Source: Aliarcobacter sp. (lineage in GTDB: Bacteria; Campylobacterota; Campylobacteria; Campylobacterales; Arcobacteraceae). Taken from it: 64,000 bases of DNA. A program made the translations under genes and the position numbers. Under the pieces are notes generated by a model. The model was not told where the DNA came from, did not search any database, and was given only the letters and a program-made list of their open reading frames with translations. The stretch is from assembly GCA_028688995.1 (NCBI GenBank), contig JAQTXB010000009.1, positions 56,441 through 120,440 of the forward strand, given 5' to 3'. Positions 51,846-60,176 of the stretch are shown here, one piece after another; positions within the stretch are counted from its first letter, which is position 1, and the number at the start of each line of letters is the position of its first letter.

Positions 51846-52511
51846 TTATTTTTGATAAACTGCAAAAAAATGTGGAACACTAGGAATTTGTTCATCGTCA
51901 TAAGCTAAAAAACTAATCTCTTTTAGTTTATCAATAGTAACAAATTCATCCATTTCAGATTTAGAAAGAGGAAAAGGGATTTCATCTTCTTTTTCACCTT
52001 CATTTCTACTTCTACATGAAACTAAAATATAACCATTTTTTACAAGGAGTGAACTCATAGCAATTCTAGCTTTTTTTCTATAACCATCAGGTAAAACTTG
52101 AATAGTATTACACTCATAAATCACATCAAATTTTTCAAACCACTCTTTTGGATAATCGAATAAATCAGCAACGACATAGTTAACTTTTGTATTTTTATAT
52201 CTATTAATACAAAGTTCAATGGCACTTGGAGATATATCAAAAGCAGTAACATCAAAACCAAACTCACTTAAAGCCTGAGCATCATCACCAACTCCACAAC
52301 CAATAACACAAGCAGTTTTATTTGTTTTTTTGATAGGATTTTCTTTTAACCAATCTACTAAATAAGGACTTGGCTCTAAATCAGCCCAAAAAACTTTTGT
52401 AAAATCACCCTGAGCATTTTTATAAATAGAGTCAAACCAGCCCGTTGGGTCGTTGTTTTCTTGATAAGTTTTTACCATTTCTTTGTATGCTATGAAGTCG
52501 AAGTTTTCCAT
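51846..52511 (-). CDS. Class I SAM-dependent methyltransferase, TPMT-like
   Basis: A 221-residue methyltransferase. NDPTGWFDSIYKNA and WADLEPSPYLVDWL precede motif I ACVIGCGVGDDAQALSEFGFDVTAFDISPSAIELC (about 67-101), then VNYVVADLFDYP and FDVIYECNTIQVLP (motifs II/III). The opening and spacing recall thiopurine or halide/thiol methyltransferase relatives. The substrate is unknown. The gene starts 2 nt after the xth stop. Confidence 0.85.
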   Translation of the reverse strand: MENFDFIAYKEMVKTYQENNDPTGWFDSIYKNAQGDFTKVFWADLEPSPYLVDWLKENPIKKTNKTACVIGCGVGDDAQALSEFGFDVTAFDISPSAIELCINRYKNTKVNYVVADLFDYPKEWFEKFDVIYECNTIQVLPDGYRKKARIAMSSLLVKNGYILVSCRSRNEGEKEDEIPFPLSKSEMDEFVTIDKLKEISFLAYDDEQIPSVPHFFAVYQK

Positions 52512-52513
52512 TA

Positions 52514-53299
52514 TTAAAATTCAATTTCCAAAGCAATAGGGCAGTGGTCACTTCCCATAATTTCATTCATAATATAAGCATCTTTGATATTGCCTTTTAA
52601 ATCTTCACTCACATAAAAGTAGTCAATTCTCCAGCCAACATTATTTTCTCTTGCATTTGCTCTGTAACTCCACCAACTATAAAGGTCAGTTTTATCACCA
52701 ACTACATGTCGTAAAGTATCAACATATCCAAAAGATAGAAATTTATCTATCCACTCTCGCTCCATTGGTAAAAATCCTGAAGTTTGTTCATTTGCTTTAG
52801 GACGTGCAAGGTCGATTTCTTTGTGAGCTGTGTTTACATCTCCACAAACTATGATTGATTTTCCTTGTTTTTTTAGATTTTCACAATGTTCTAAAAATCT
52901 ATCATAAAACTCCATTTTATAAACAAGTCTTTCCTCTTTACTTTGACCATTTGGAAAATATACATTAAAAAATGCTATATCTTTATCTCCCAGTGTAAAA
53001 TGAACTTCGTTTATTCTTCCCTCATCCAAAATATCAACAGTAGGGCAGTTGCATTCAAAAGTAGTTTCTATATCTGTAAATAGGGCAGTTCCACTTCTTC
53101 CTTTTATTGCAGAAGCACTAGCTGTCATTGTTTTAAATTGTTTGTTAAAAATTGTTTTTGGAATTTGTTCTTTCATTGATTTTGTTTCTTGAACTCCAAG
53201 AAGATGAATATCATGTTCATCTACCCATTTTAAAGCCTCTTTTTTATCAACAGCTCGAATTCCATTTACATTCCATGAGATAAATTTATATCTTGCCAT
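52514..53299 (-). CDS. xth: Exodeoxyribonuclease III (AP endonuclease)
   Basis: A 261-residue DNA repair nuclease of the Exo III/ExoA family: ISWNVNGIRAV (Asn ligand), LLGVQETKS (catalytic Glu), RSGTALF, INEVHF, NVYFPNGQ, CGDVNTAHKEIDLARPK (Asp and Asn), and the terminal WRIDYFYVS...GSDHCPIALEIEF (Asp-His pair). It cuts at abasic sites in base-excision repair. The ATG overlaps the preceding gene's stop by one base (TAATG). Confidence 0.95.
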   Translation of the reverse strand: MARYKFISWNVNGIRAVDKKEALKWVDEHDIHLLGVQETKSMKEQIPKTIFNKQFKTMTASASAIKGRSGTALFTDIETTFECNCPTVDILDEGRINEVHFTLGDKDIAFFNVYFPNGQSKEERLVYKMEFYDRFLEHCENLKKQGKSIIVCGDVNTAHKEIDLARPKANEQTSGFLPMEREWIDKFLSFGYVDTLRHVVGDKTDLYSWWSYRANARENNVGWRIDYFYVSEDLKGNIKDAYIMNEIMGSDHCPIALEIEF

Positions 53300-53538
53300 T
53301 ATTTTTTATCTTCCTTTTTTTCTGTAATTTTCTCTTCTAATTTTTCTTTTTCAATTAATTGTTTAGGAGCAATTGGAGCAATTGGTTTTTGAATATTCAT
53401 ATTTCCAAAACTTGAACCACCAAGAGAATCACTTTTTCCTCCATGCATATCAATTTTTCCTGAGTTTTCATCTGTATAATTATAATTTGCAAATAAAATA
53501 CCTGTAAAGAATATAGTAACTATTAGTAATCTTTTCAT
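53299..53538 (-). CDS. Small exported protein, unknown
   Basis: A 79-residue protein with a Sec signal peptide (1-17, RLLIVTIFFTGILFA). The mature part is low-complexity: Gly/Ser/Asn-rich first (GGKSDSLGGSSFGN), then Pro/Ile-rich (KPIAPIAPK), ending in a Lys/Glu tail (KLEEKITEKKEDKK). There is no Cys or lipobox. It is the first gene of the xth-methyltransferase run, with AAGGAAG upstream. Function unknown. Confidence 0.6.
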   Translation of the reverse strand: MKRLLIVTIFFTGILFANYNYTDENSGKIDMHGGKSDSLGGSSFGNMNIQKPIAPIAPKQLIEKEKLEEKITEKKEDKK

Positions 53539-53634
53539 TGTTTCTTCCTTTTAAAAGAAAATATTATAACCCCTTTTTTGATAAATAAGCCTTAATAGGG
53601 TATTTTACGCTAATTTATTTCGAGGATGATTTTT

Positions 53635-54348
53635 ATGAATGAGTTGATTTTAGGACTGATTACATTTTTTACTTCTACAGTTGCTGGAATTGTTGGAGTT
53701 GGTGGAGGTATGATGTTAATTGTTATTTTACCTTCATTTTTACCTTTGAATGCTTTGATACCTATTCATGGATTAACTCAAGTTTCAAGTAACTTAAGTC
53801 GAGCAATATTTGGATACAAAGATGTTCAATATGAAGTAATTCCAAAGTTTTTGCTAGGTTCAGCAATTGGAATTGGAATGTTCGCAGCAGTTTTAAATCT
53901 GATTTCCCTTGAATATGTTCCTTTGTTTATTGGAGTTTATATTTTACTTTCTTTATGGTCAGAAAAATTTAATGAAAAAATCAAAAGATATGAGAGTTAT
54001 TTTCTTGCAGGTTTTTTTCAAACTGGTCTTTCAATGGTTGTAGGAGCAACTGGACCACTTACTATGACACTTTTATTAAAAGATTACAAAGATAAAAATA
54101 AAGTTGTAGCAACGGGAGCTGCACTTATGAGTATTACACATATTTTAAAAGTGTTCGTATTTATGTATTTTGGTTTTGTATTTTTTGATTATATTGGAGT
54201 GATTGTTGCTATGATTATTGGGGCAATTAGTGGAAGTTGGGTTGCTACAAAACTAAGAGATAAAATTGATGGTAAAAAATTTACTATGATTTTAAAAGTA
54301 TTACTTTCTGCTTTAGCTATTCAAGTGATTGTAAAAGTATTTTTATAA
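53635..54348 (+). CDS. TauE/SafE-family sulfite/organosulfur exporter-like permease
   Basis: A 237-residue inner-membrane permease with seven or eight helices. The first half-repeat FTSTVAGIVGVGGGMMLIVILPSFLPLNALIPIHGLTQVSSNLSRA has the TauE/SafE glycine signature; the second repeat FQTGLSMVVGATGPLTMTLLLKDYKDKNKVVATGAALMSITHILKVFVF is its pseudosymmetric copy. Family members move sulfite, taurine-derived or other small anions, and the substrate here is unknown. ATG 53635 is preferred over ATG 53626 because GAGGA (53622-53626) then lies 8 nt upstream. Confidence 0.88.
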   Translation: MNELILGLITFFTSTVAGIVGVGGGMMLIVILPSFLPLNALIPIHGLTQVSSNLSRAIFGYKDVQYEVIPKFLLGSAIGIGMFAAVLNLISLEYVPLFIGVYILLSLWSEKFNEKIKRYESYFLAGFFQTGLSMVVGATGPLTMTLLLKDYKDKNKVVATGAALMSITHILKVFVFMYFGFVFFDYIGVIVAMIIGAISGSWVATKLRDKIDGKKFTMILKVLLSALAIQVIVKVFL

Positions 54349-54349
54349 T

Positions 54350-56215
54350 CTAATTTAGAGGAATTTCAATTATTATAGAAATTCCTTTCTCTTTTTTTTC
54401 TTCATTTTCAAATGTGATATTTTTTGCAAAAACGCTACCTTTTAAATGATAAACAACAATTTGATAAACCATATAAAGACCAATTCCAGTTCCAATAGCT
54501 TTATGTTTAGTAGTAAAATACAATTCAAACATTTTATTTATAATATTTGAACTTGTTCCTCCTGCATTATCATTTATCTCTATTCGTAAGAGTTTTTCTT
54601 CAACTTTTGTATTGATTTTTATGATTTTATTTTGAATGTTTTTTGCATTAAATGCATCAAGTGAGTTATTTAGAATATTCATAATAACTTGAATGAATTC
54701 ACTCTCTTTTCCTTCTAATATACAATTTACATCTTTTTCAAATTCAACTTTTATCTCATTTAAATCTAGTTTTATATTAAATAAATTAATTGCTTTTTCT
54801 ATTGTTGTTCCAACTTCAAAGGCAACAATATCTTCATTCTTATCAAAAAAATTTCTTAAATCATCAATAGTATTTGAAAGTTTTTGAGTGGTTTCAAATA
54901 TCATTTCAAATGATGAATTTAATTCCTCTTTTGAGGGTTCAGAGTATTTAAACTGAAGTATCATACTAGAAGATAATGAGCTAATAATTGATAAAGGTTG
55001 TCTCCATTGATGGGCAATATTTTCTAAAAGTTCACCCATTGATACCATTTTTGATTGTTGAGTTAAAATATTTTGATACTCTTTCTCTTTTGTAATATCA
55101 AGTTTAATAGCCATAAATTCTACAATTTTATTATTTTGATCTCGTATTGGGGTGATAGAACTTTTTTCATAGGTGATTTTTCCAAATTTATTTCTATTTA
55201 TGAATTCACCATTCCATATTTCGCCATTATTTATGGTACTTTTCAAATCATCAAAAAATCTTTTATCTTTTAATCCTGAGTTTAATATAGATGGATTTTT
55301 CCCAATTGCCTCTTCTTTTGTATATCCTGTTGTTTTCTCAAATCCGTGATTTACATATTTTATAATATGTTTTTCATCGGTTACAATGATGATATTATCA
55401 CTAATATCAAGGGCATTTTTAAATTTTTCTAATTCCATTTTATTTTTTAAAACTGTATAAGCATAATAGATAAATAGAAGAATTGAAATAATCAAAAGAA
55501 GAATAAAAATGATTATAGAATTTTTGATATTTTTAATAATATCTTGCATATAAGATTCAAAAATATTACGTAAAGAGCTAATTTCATTAAATAAATCTAG
55601 ACTATTTATTTCACTTTGCAGACTCTCTTTTTTAATGAAATATTCAAATATAATATTTATGTTTGAAATAAAAATTTCTTCTGTATTATTAGTAGATTTT
55701 ATATTGTTTAATTCCTCTTTAATACTAATAAGATTATTAACATTATTCTCTTTTTCATAGTTAAAAGTTAACGCAATATTATAAAATTTGTCAAATTTAT
55801 GATGTTCAATTTCTGATTTTAGAATTTGTATATTTTTTATTGAATCATTAAATTGCATATTATAAGATTTTAGTTTTTCGATAATCTCAATCTCTTTTTC
55901 AATAAGTGTTTTTATAGATAATATTTTTCTATAAAATTTTGTATTTCTTAAAGATAAATCTTTTTTTGTATTATTTGAAATTGTTGAAAAAATGGCTTGA
56001 ATTGTATAAATATTTATTTGAATTTCATCATAAATTTCTATATCTAAATGATTCTTACTAAATTGTTCTAATTGTGTATTTAGCCTTGAAATGGCAATTA
56101 TTTGATTATTTAGTTCAAAATAATTATCAATTTTTTTATTTGCATTAGATAAATTATAAACTAATGAAGAAATTATTATAGAAAAAATAAGAACAATTAA
56201 AGAGAGATTTTTCAT
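54350..56215 (-). CDS. Membrane PAS-histidine kinase
   Basis: A 621-residue sensor kinase. Helices at 4-24 and about 232-253 enclose a roughly 205-residue helical periplasmic sensor with no recognised family. A PAS domain (265-385: DNIIIVTDEKHIIKYVNHGFEKTTGYTKEEAIGKNP) is followed by a HisKA-like region with MGELLENIAHQWRQPLSIISSL (His near 402) and a GHKL ATPase domain (NNSLDAFNAKN, INDNAGGTSSNI, FELYFTTKHKAIGTGIGLYMV). No response regulator gene is adjacent. It diverges from the eut operon, so ethanolamine control is possible but unproven. Confidence 0.88.
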   Translation of the reverse strand: MKNLSLIVLIFSIIISSLVYNLSNANKKIDNYFELNNQIIAISRLNTQLEQFSKNHLDIEIYDEIQINIYTIQAIFSTISNNTKKDLSLRNTKFYRKILSIKTLIEKEIEIIEKLKSYNMQFNDSIKNIQILKSEIEHHKFDKFYNIALTFNYEKENNVNNLISIKEELNNIKSTNNTEEIFISNINIIFEYFIKKESLQSEINSLDLFNEISSLRNIFESYMQDIIKNIKNSIIIFILLLIISILLFIYYAYTVLKNKMELEKFKNALDISDNIIIVTDEKHIIKYVNHGFEKTTGYTKEEAIGKNPSILNSGLKDKRFFDDLKSTINNGEIWNGEFINRNKFGKITYEKSSITPIRDQNNKIVEFMAIKLDITKEKEYQNILTQQSKMVSMGELLENIAHQWRQPLSIISSLSSSMILQFKYSEPSKEELNSSFEMIFETTQKLSNTIDDLRNFFDKNEDIVAFEVGTTIEKAINLFNIKLDLNEIKVEFEKDVNCILEGKESEFIQVIMNILNNSLDAFNAKNIQNKIIKINTKVEEKLLRIEINDNAGGTSSNIINKMFELYFTTKHKAIGTGIGLYMVYQIVVYHLKGSVFAKNITFENEEKKEKGISIIIEIPLN

Positions 56216-56359
56216 AATATTCCTTATATATATTTGGTATAAAAATTAACCTAAGCTATGAAGATTATACAAAAACTAACTTTCAGTATATATAATAAAA
56301 CTATTTTGTTTCTTTAAATAATACTTTTATTTGTATAAAATATATACTATTGTTATGTT

Positions 56360-56386
56360 CAATTAACTTTTAATTGGTTATATAAT
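56360..56386 (+). promoter_or_regulatory. Putative eut promoter with dyad at the -35 position
   Basis: CAATTAA-CTT-TTAATTG (56360-56376) is a 7-bp inverted repeat just upstream of TATAAT at 56381-56386. Transcription would start near 56393. The dyad could be an operator for a dimeric regulator. Other AT-rich -10-like boxes exist upstream, so the assignment is tentative. Confidence 0.4.
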
Positions 56387-56395
56387 TCCTTCATA

Positions 56396-56436
56396 AATTA
56401 CATAATAATTATTAATTAATTATGTAATTATTTTTT
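56396..56436 (+). terminator. Terminator-like hairpin in the eut leader
   Basis: AATTACATAAT and ATTATGTAATT form an 11-bp stem (loop 12 nt) followed by A and six T residues. No plus-strand gene ends upstream of it, so it lies in the eut 5' leader and may act as an attenuator. The stem is almost all A-T and therefore weak. Confidence 0.45.
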
Positions 56437-56458
56437 ATTAAAAATAAAAGGAATGTAT

Positions 56459-56491
56459 ATGAAATCTAATAATATACAAATAAAAATATGA
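56459..56491 (+). CDS. Possible leader peptide of the eut operon (10 codons)
   Basis: ATG 56459 sits 6 nt after AAAGGA (56447-56452) and encodes MKSNNIQIKI. Its stop overlaps the eutB ATG (ATGA at 56488-56491). eutB itself has no Shine-Dalgarno in the AT-rich bases before it, so ribosomes may reach eutB by translating this short ORF and restarting. A second ATG at 56453 is in the same frame but too close to the Shine-Dalgarno. Confidence 0.4.
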   Translation: MKSNNIQIKI

Positions 56492-57891
56492 AAACTTCTT
56501 ATCGTCATATACTTGGAAATCGAACTTATACTTTCAAAAATCTAGCCGATTTAATGGCAAAAGCAACACCAAAACGTTCAGGAGATTTATTAGCTGGAGT
56601 TTCAGCATTGTCTTCTCAAGAAAGAGTTGTAGCTCAAATGCGTTTAGCAGAAGTTCCCCTTAAAACTTTTTTAAATGAGATGTTAATACCTTATGAAGAT
56701 GATGAAATCACAAGATTAATTATTGATGACCATGATGATGAAGCTTTTAAATTAATTTCACATTTAACAGTTGGAGATTTTAGGAACTGGTTATTAAGTG
56801 ATACAACAACAGTTGATTTGATTAAACAAGCAAGACCTGCAATTACACCTGAAATGGTAGCAGCTGTAAGTAAAATCATGAGAAATCAAGATTTAATAAT
56901 GGTTGCAAAAAAATGTCCAGTTGTTACATCTTTTAGAAATACTATTGGTTTACCAAATCAACTCTCAACAAGACTTCAACCAAATCATCCAACAGATGAT
57001 GTTATGGGAATTGCTGCAAGTATTTTAGATGGATTATTATATGGGAATGGTGATGCGGTTATTGGAATAAATCCAGCAACTGATAATGTTGAACAAACAA
57101 TAAAACTTTTAAAACTTATGGATGATGTAATCCAAAAATATGAAATTCCAAGCCAATCTTGTGTATTAACTCACGTTACAAATACTATTGAAGCTATTGA
57201 AAAAGGTGCTCCTGTTGATTTAGTATTTCAATCAATTGGAGGAACGCAAGCTACAAATTCAAGTTTTGGAGTAAATCTTAAAATTTTAAAAGAAGCACAT
57301 GAAGCGGGACTTTCATTAAATCGTGGAACTGTTGGAAATAATGTTATGTATTTTGAAACAGGTCAAGGAAGTTCCCTTTCAGCGAATGCAAACTTTGGAT
57401 TAGACCAACAAACTTGTGAGGCAAGAGCTTATGCAGTTGCAAAAAAATTTGATCCACTTTTAGTAAATACAGTTGTTGGATTTATTGGGCCTGAATATCT
57501 ATTTGATGGAAAAGAGATTACAAGAGCAGGATTGGAAGACCATTTTTGTGGAAAATTATTAGGACTTCCAATGGGTTGCGATATTTGTTATACAAATCAT
57601 GCGGATGCGGATCAAAATGATATGGATAATTTATTAACTTTGCTTGGAGTTGCTGGATGTAATTTTATTATGGGAATTCCTGGAAGTGACGATATTATGC
57701 TTAATTATCAAACTACATCTTTTCATGATGCCTTATATGCTAGACGAGTTTTAAATCTAAAACCAGCTCCTGAGTTTTGTGCTTGGCTTGAAAAAATGGA
57801 GATATTTAAAAATATAGATAAATTTATTTTAAATGAGAAAATGCCACAAACATTTTTTAAATCTTTATCAAATGTAATAGGAAATAGATAA
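56488..57891 (+). CDS. eutB: Ethanolamine ammonia-lyase large subunit
   Basis: A 467-residue catalytic subunit of the adenosylcobalamin-dependent enzyme that turns ethanolamine into acetaldehyde and ammonia. Landmarks: ATPKRSGDLLAGVSALSSQERVVAQM, NTIGLPNQLSTRLQPNHPTDDVMGIAASILDGLLYGNGDAVIGINPATD, SIGGTQATNSSFGVNL, FETGQGSSLSANANFGLDQQTCEARAYA, and GCDICYTNHADADQNDMDNLLTLLGVAGCNFIMGIPGSDDIMLNYQT. It is full length and intact. Its stop overlaps the eutC start (TAATG). There are no microcompartment shell genes in the neighbourhood. Confidence 0.97.
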   Translation: MKTSYRHILGNRTYTFKNLADLMAKATPKRSGDLLAGVSALSSQERVVAQMRLAEVPLKTFLNEMLIPYEDDEITRLIIDDHDDEAFKLISHLTVGDFRNWLLSDTTTVDLIKQARPAITPEMVAAVSKIMRNQDLIMVAKKCPVVTSFRNTIGLPNQLSTRLQPNHPTDDVMGIAASILDGLLYGNGDAVIGINPATDNVEQTIKLLKLMDDVIQKYEIPSQSCVLTHVTNTIEAIEKGAPVDLVFQSIGGTQATNSSFGVNLKILKEAHEAGLSLNRGTVGNNVMYFETGQGSSLSANANFGLDQQTCEARAYAVAKKFDPLLVNTVVGFIGPEYLFDGKEITRAGLEDHFCGKLLGLPMGCDICYTNHADADQNDMDNLLTLLGVAGCNFIMGIPGSDDIMLNYQTTSFHDALYARRVLNLKPAPEFCAWLEKMEIFKNIDKFILNEKMPQTFFKSLSNVIGNR

Positions 57892-58733
57892 TGAATAATT
57901 TAGAAAATATAGATTTAAACTCAAATATCATTGAAAATCCTTGGGCATTATTAAGAGAGTACACAGATGCTAGAATTGGTTTGGGAAGAAGTGGTGTTAG
58001 TATTCCAACTTCTCACTCTTTAGAGTTTCAATTAGCCCACGCACAAGCACAAGATGCTGTACATTTGCCACTTGATGTTGAATATGTTGTTGAGCAAATA
58101 AATAATAATAACTTAAATCCAGAAACATATCTTCCAATTTTATTACATTCACAAGCAATAAACAGAACCGTATATTTGCAACGACCAGATTTAGGTCGAA
58201 AGTTAAATGGTGATTCAGCTGAAACATTAAAAAAAATAAATCTAAATAAAGATGAACCTTTTGACTTATCAATTGTAATTGTAGATGGTTTATCTTCACT
58301 TGCAATAAAAGAGAATGCTGTTAATTTTATAGAAAGATTATTAAGTGCATTAACTAATGATAATCAAAAATGGAAAATAGCACCTTTTACAATTGTTCAG
58401 CAAGGAAGAGTGGCTGTTGGTGATGAAGTAGGGGAATTATTAAAAGCAAAAATTTCACTTGTATTAATAGGTGAACGGCCAGGACTTAGTTCACCTGATA
58501 GTTTAGGTTTATATTTAACTTGGAATCCAAAAACTGGATTAACAGATGCTAGTAGAAATTGTATATCAAATGTAAGAAGTGAGGGATTATCTTATGAGGA
58601 GGCTGTAAAAAAAACAATGTATTTATTAAAAGAATCACGAAGATTAGAATTATCAGGTGTGAATTTAAAAGATAGAACAACAAACGATGTAATTGAAAAT
58701 AATATAAATGAAGAAAATTTTTTAATCAAATAA
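57891..58733 (+). CDS. eutC: Ethanolamine ammonia-lyase small subunit
   Basis: A 280-residue partner of EutB that helps bind cobalamin. Family features: NPWALLREYTDARIGLGRSGVSIPTSHSLEFQLAHAQAQDAVH near residues 17-59, YLQRPDLGRKL, LSIVIVDGLSSLAI, FTIVQQGRVAVGDEVGELL, LIGERPGLSSPDSLGLYLTWNPKTG and NCISNVRSEGLSYEEA. It starts on the eutB stop. An AAAGGA Shine-Dalgarno for the permease gene follows its own stop. Confidence 0.97.
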   Translation: MNNLENIDLNSNIIENPWALLREYTDARIGLGRSGVSIPTSHSLEFQLAHAQAQDAVHLPLDVEYVVEQINNNNLNPETYLPILLHSQAINRTVYLQRPDLGRKLNGDSAETLKKINLNKDEPFDLSIVIVDGLSSLAIKENAVNFIERLLSALTNDNQKWKIAPFTIVQQGRVAVGDEVGELLKAKISLVLIGERPGLSSPDSLGLYLTWNPKTGLTDASRNCISNVRSEGLSYEEAVKKTMYLLKESRRLELSGVNLKDRTTNDVIENNINEENFLIK

Positions 58734-58742
58734 AGGAATAAA

Positions 58743-60158
58743 ATGAAAAATGTTCATATAGACGAAGAATATCTTGCAAAAAGACAATTAAAAAGAGGAA
58801 CTGCTGGTTGGGTATTATTAGCAGGTTTAGGTATTTCATATGTAATTTCAGGAGATTTTGCAGGATGGAATTTTGGTATTGCACATGCAGGTTGGGGTGG
58901 ATTTGCAATTGCTGCTGGTTTAATGGCAATTATGTATTTTTGTTTAGTTTTATCTTTAGCAGAAATGTCAGCTTCAATTCCCGCAGCTGGTGGTGGATAT
59001 AGTTTTGCAAGACAAGTTATGGGACCTGTTGGTGGATATTTAACAGGACTTGCAATTTTGATTGAATATGCACTTGCACCTGCTGCGATTGTTATATTTA
59101 TAGGTTCTGCTGTTGAAGCTTTAATTGGAATTAATGGGCCTTTAGTTTATTTACTTTTTTATGCTGTTTTTATTGCTATTCACTTAATTGGTGCAGGTGA
59201 AGCTTTAAAAACAATGATGGTAATTAGTGGTTTAGCAATATTTGCAATTATTGCAACAGCTGTTGCATTAGTTGGAAATTTTGATGCGACAAAATTATTT
59301 GATATTGCAGTTTCAGCAGAAGTATCAGGGGCAACTGAGTTTTTACCATTTGGATGGTATGGTGTTTGGGCTGCACTTCCTTTTGGTATGTGGTTATTCC
59401 TTGCAGTTGAGGGTGTTCCACTTGCTGCTGAAGAAGCTAAAAATCCAGCTAAAGATGTTCCAAAAGGGATTATTGCAGCTATGATTTTCTTACTTTTTTC
59501 TGCTGTTTTAGTTGTGTTTTTGCTTCCAGGTATAACAGGTGCAGAAGTAATGGGGAAAAGTACTGTTCCTTTAATAGATGCATTAAATGCTAATGGAAAT
59601 ACAACTTTAGCAACAATAGTAAATGTATTGGGATTAGCAGGTTTAATTGCATCATTTTTCTCTATTATTTATGGATATAGTAGATTAGTATTTGCACTTT
59701 CAAGAGCAGGATATTTACCAAGATTTTTATCATTAACAAGTAAAAAGAAAACTCCAACTTGGGCTTTAATTGTTCCTGGTGTTTTAGGTTTTTTAGCATC
59801 TTTAACAGGTGAGGGTGATTTAATTTTAGCAATGGCAGTTGTTGGAGCTACAATCTCTTATGCTTTAATGTCTTTAAGTCATATTTTATTAAGAGTAAAA
59901 AATCCAAATATGCCAAGACCATATAAAACTCCAGGTGGAGTTGTAACTTCTGGAATTGCTTTTGTATTATCATTAATCGCATTAACAGGTGTTTATGCTT
60001 TTGATCCAAGAGCTTTTAACTATACAATTATTTTATATATTATTGGTGCTTTATATTTCTTCTTATATAGTAAAAATCATTTAGTTGCTAAAACAGCAGA
60101 TGAAGAGTTTGCAATGTTAGAAAAAGCAGAATCTGATTTAGTTCATGAATTAGGTTAA
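58743..60158 (+). CDS. Ethanolamine permease (APC superfamily)
   Basis: A 471-residue amino acid/polyamine/organocation transporter with about 12 helices. The N-terminal LKRGTAGWVLLAGLGISYVISGDFAGWNFGIAHAGWGGFAIAAG and the stretch MSASIPAAGGGYSFARQVMGPVGGYLTGLAILIEYALAPAA match the ethanolamine permease subgroup. WLFLAVEGVPLAAEEAKNPAKDVPKG is the conserved APC loop. It is the third gene after eutBC with a 9-nt gap and supplies their substrate. The last codons lie in the stem of a terminator. Confidence 0.92.
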   Translation: MKNVHIDEEYLAKRQLKRGTAGWVLLAGLGISYVISGDFAGWNFGIAHAGWGGFAIAAGLMAIMYFCLVLSLAEMSASIPAAGGGYSFARQVMGPVGGYLTGLAILIEYALAPAAIVIFIGSAVEALIGINGPLVYLLFYAVFIAIHLIGAGEALKTMMVISGLAIFAIIATAVALVGNFDATKLFDIAVSAEVSGATEFLPFGWYGVWAALPFGMWLFLAVEGVPLAAEEAKNPAKDVPKGIIAAMIFLLFSAVLVVFLLPGITGAEVMGKSTVPLIDALNANGNTTLATIVNVLGLAGLIASFFSIIYGYSRLVFALSRAGYLPRFLSLTSKKKTPTWALIVPGVLGFLASLTGEGDLILAMAVVGATISYALMSLSHILLRVKNPNMPRPYKTPGGVVTSGIAFVLSLIALTGVYAFDPRAFNYTIILYIIGALYFFLYSKNHLVAKTADEEFAMLEKAESDLVHELG

Positions 60159-60176
60159 GATAAAATCTTAACCTAA
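60150..60176. terminator. Perfect 12-bp hairpin between eut permease and AEC genes
   Basis: TTAGGTTAAGAT, loop AAA, ATCTTAACCTAA. It includes the permease stop codon and lies just past or over the stop of the facing AEC gene. It can fold on either transcript. Confidence 0.7.

Noticed and set aside
54370..54400. Inverted repeat AGGAATTTC...GAAATTCCT near the end of the PAS-kinase gene
   Set aside because: It lies within the coding sequence for the C-terminal beta strand and has no T-run placed for termination, so it is probably chance in AT-rich codons.
56216..56487. Cobalamin riboswitch upstream of eutB, since the enzyme needs adenosylcobalamin
   Set aside because: The region is too AT-rich. 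I could not find the B12-box-like GCCACTG core, nor a long structured leader.
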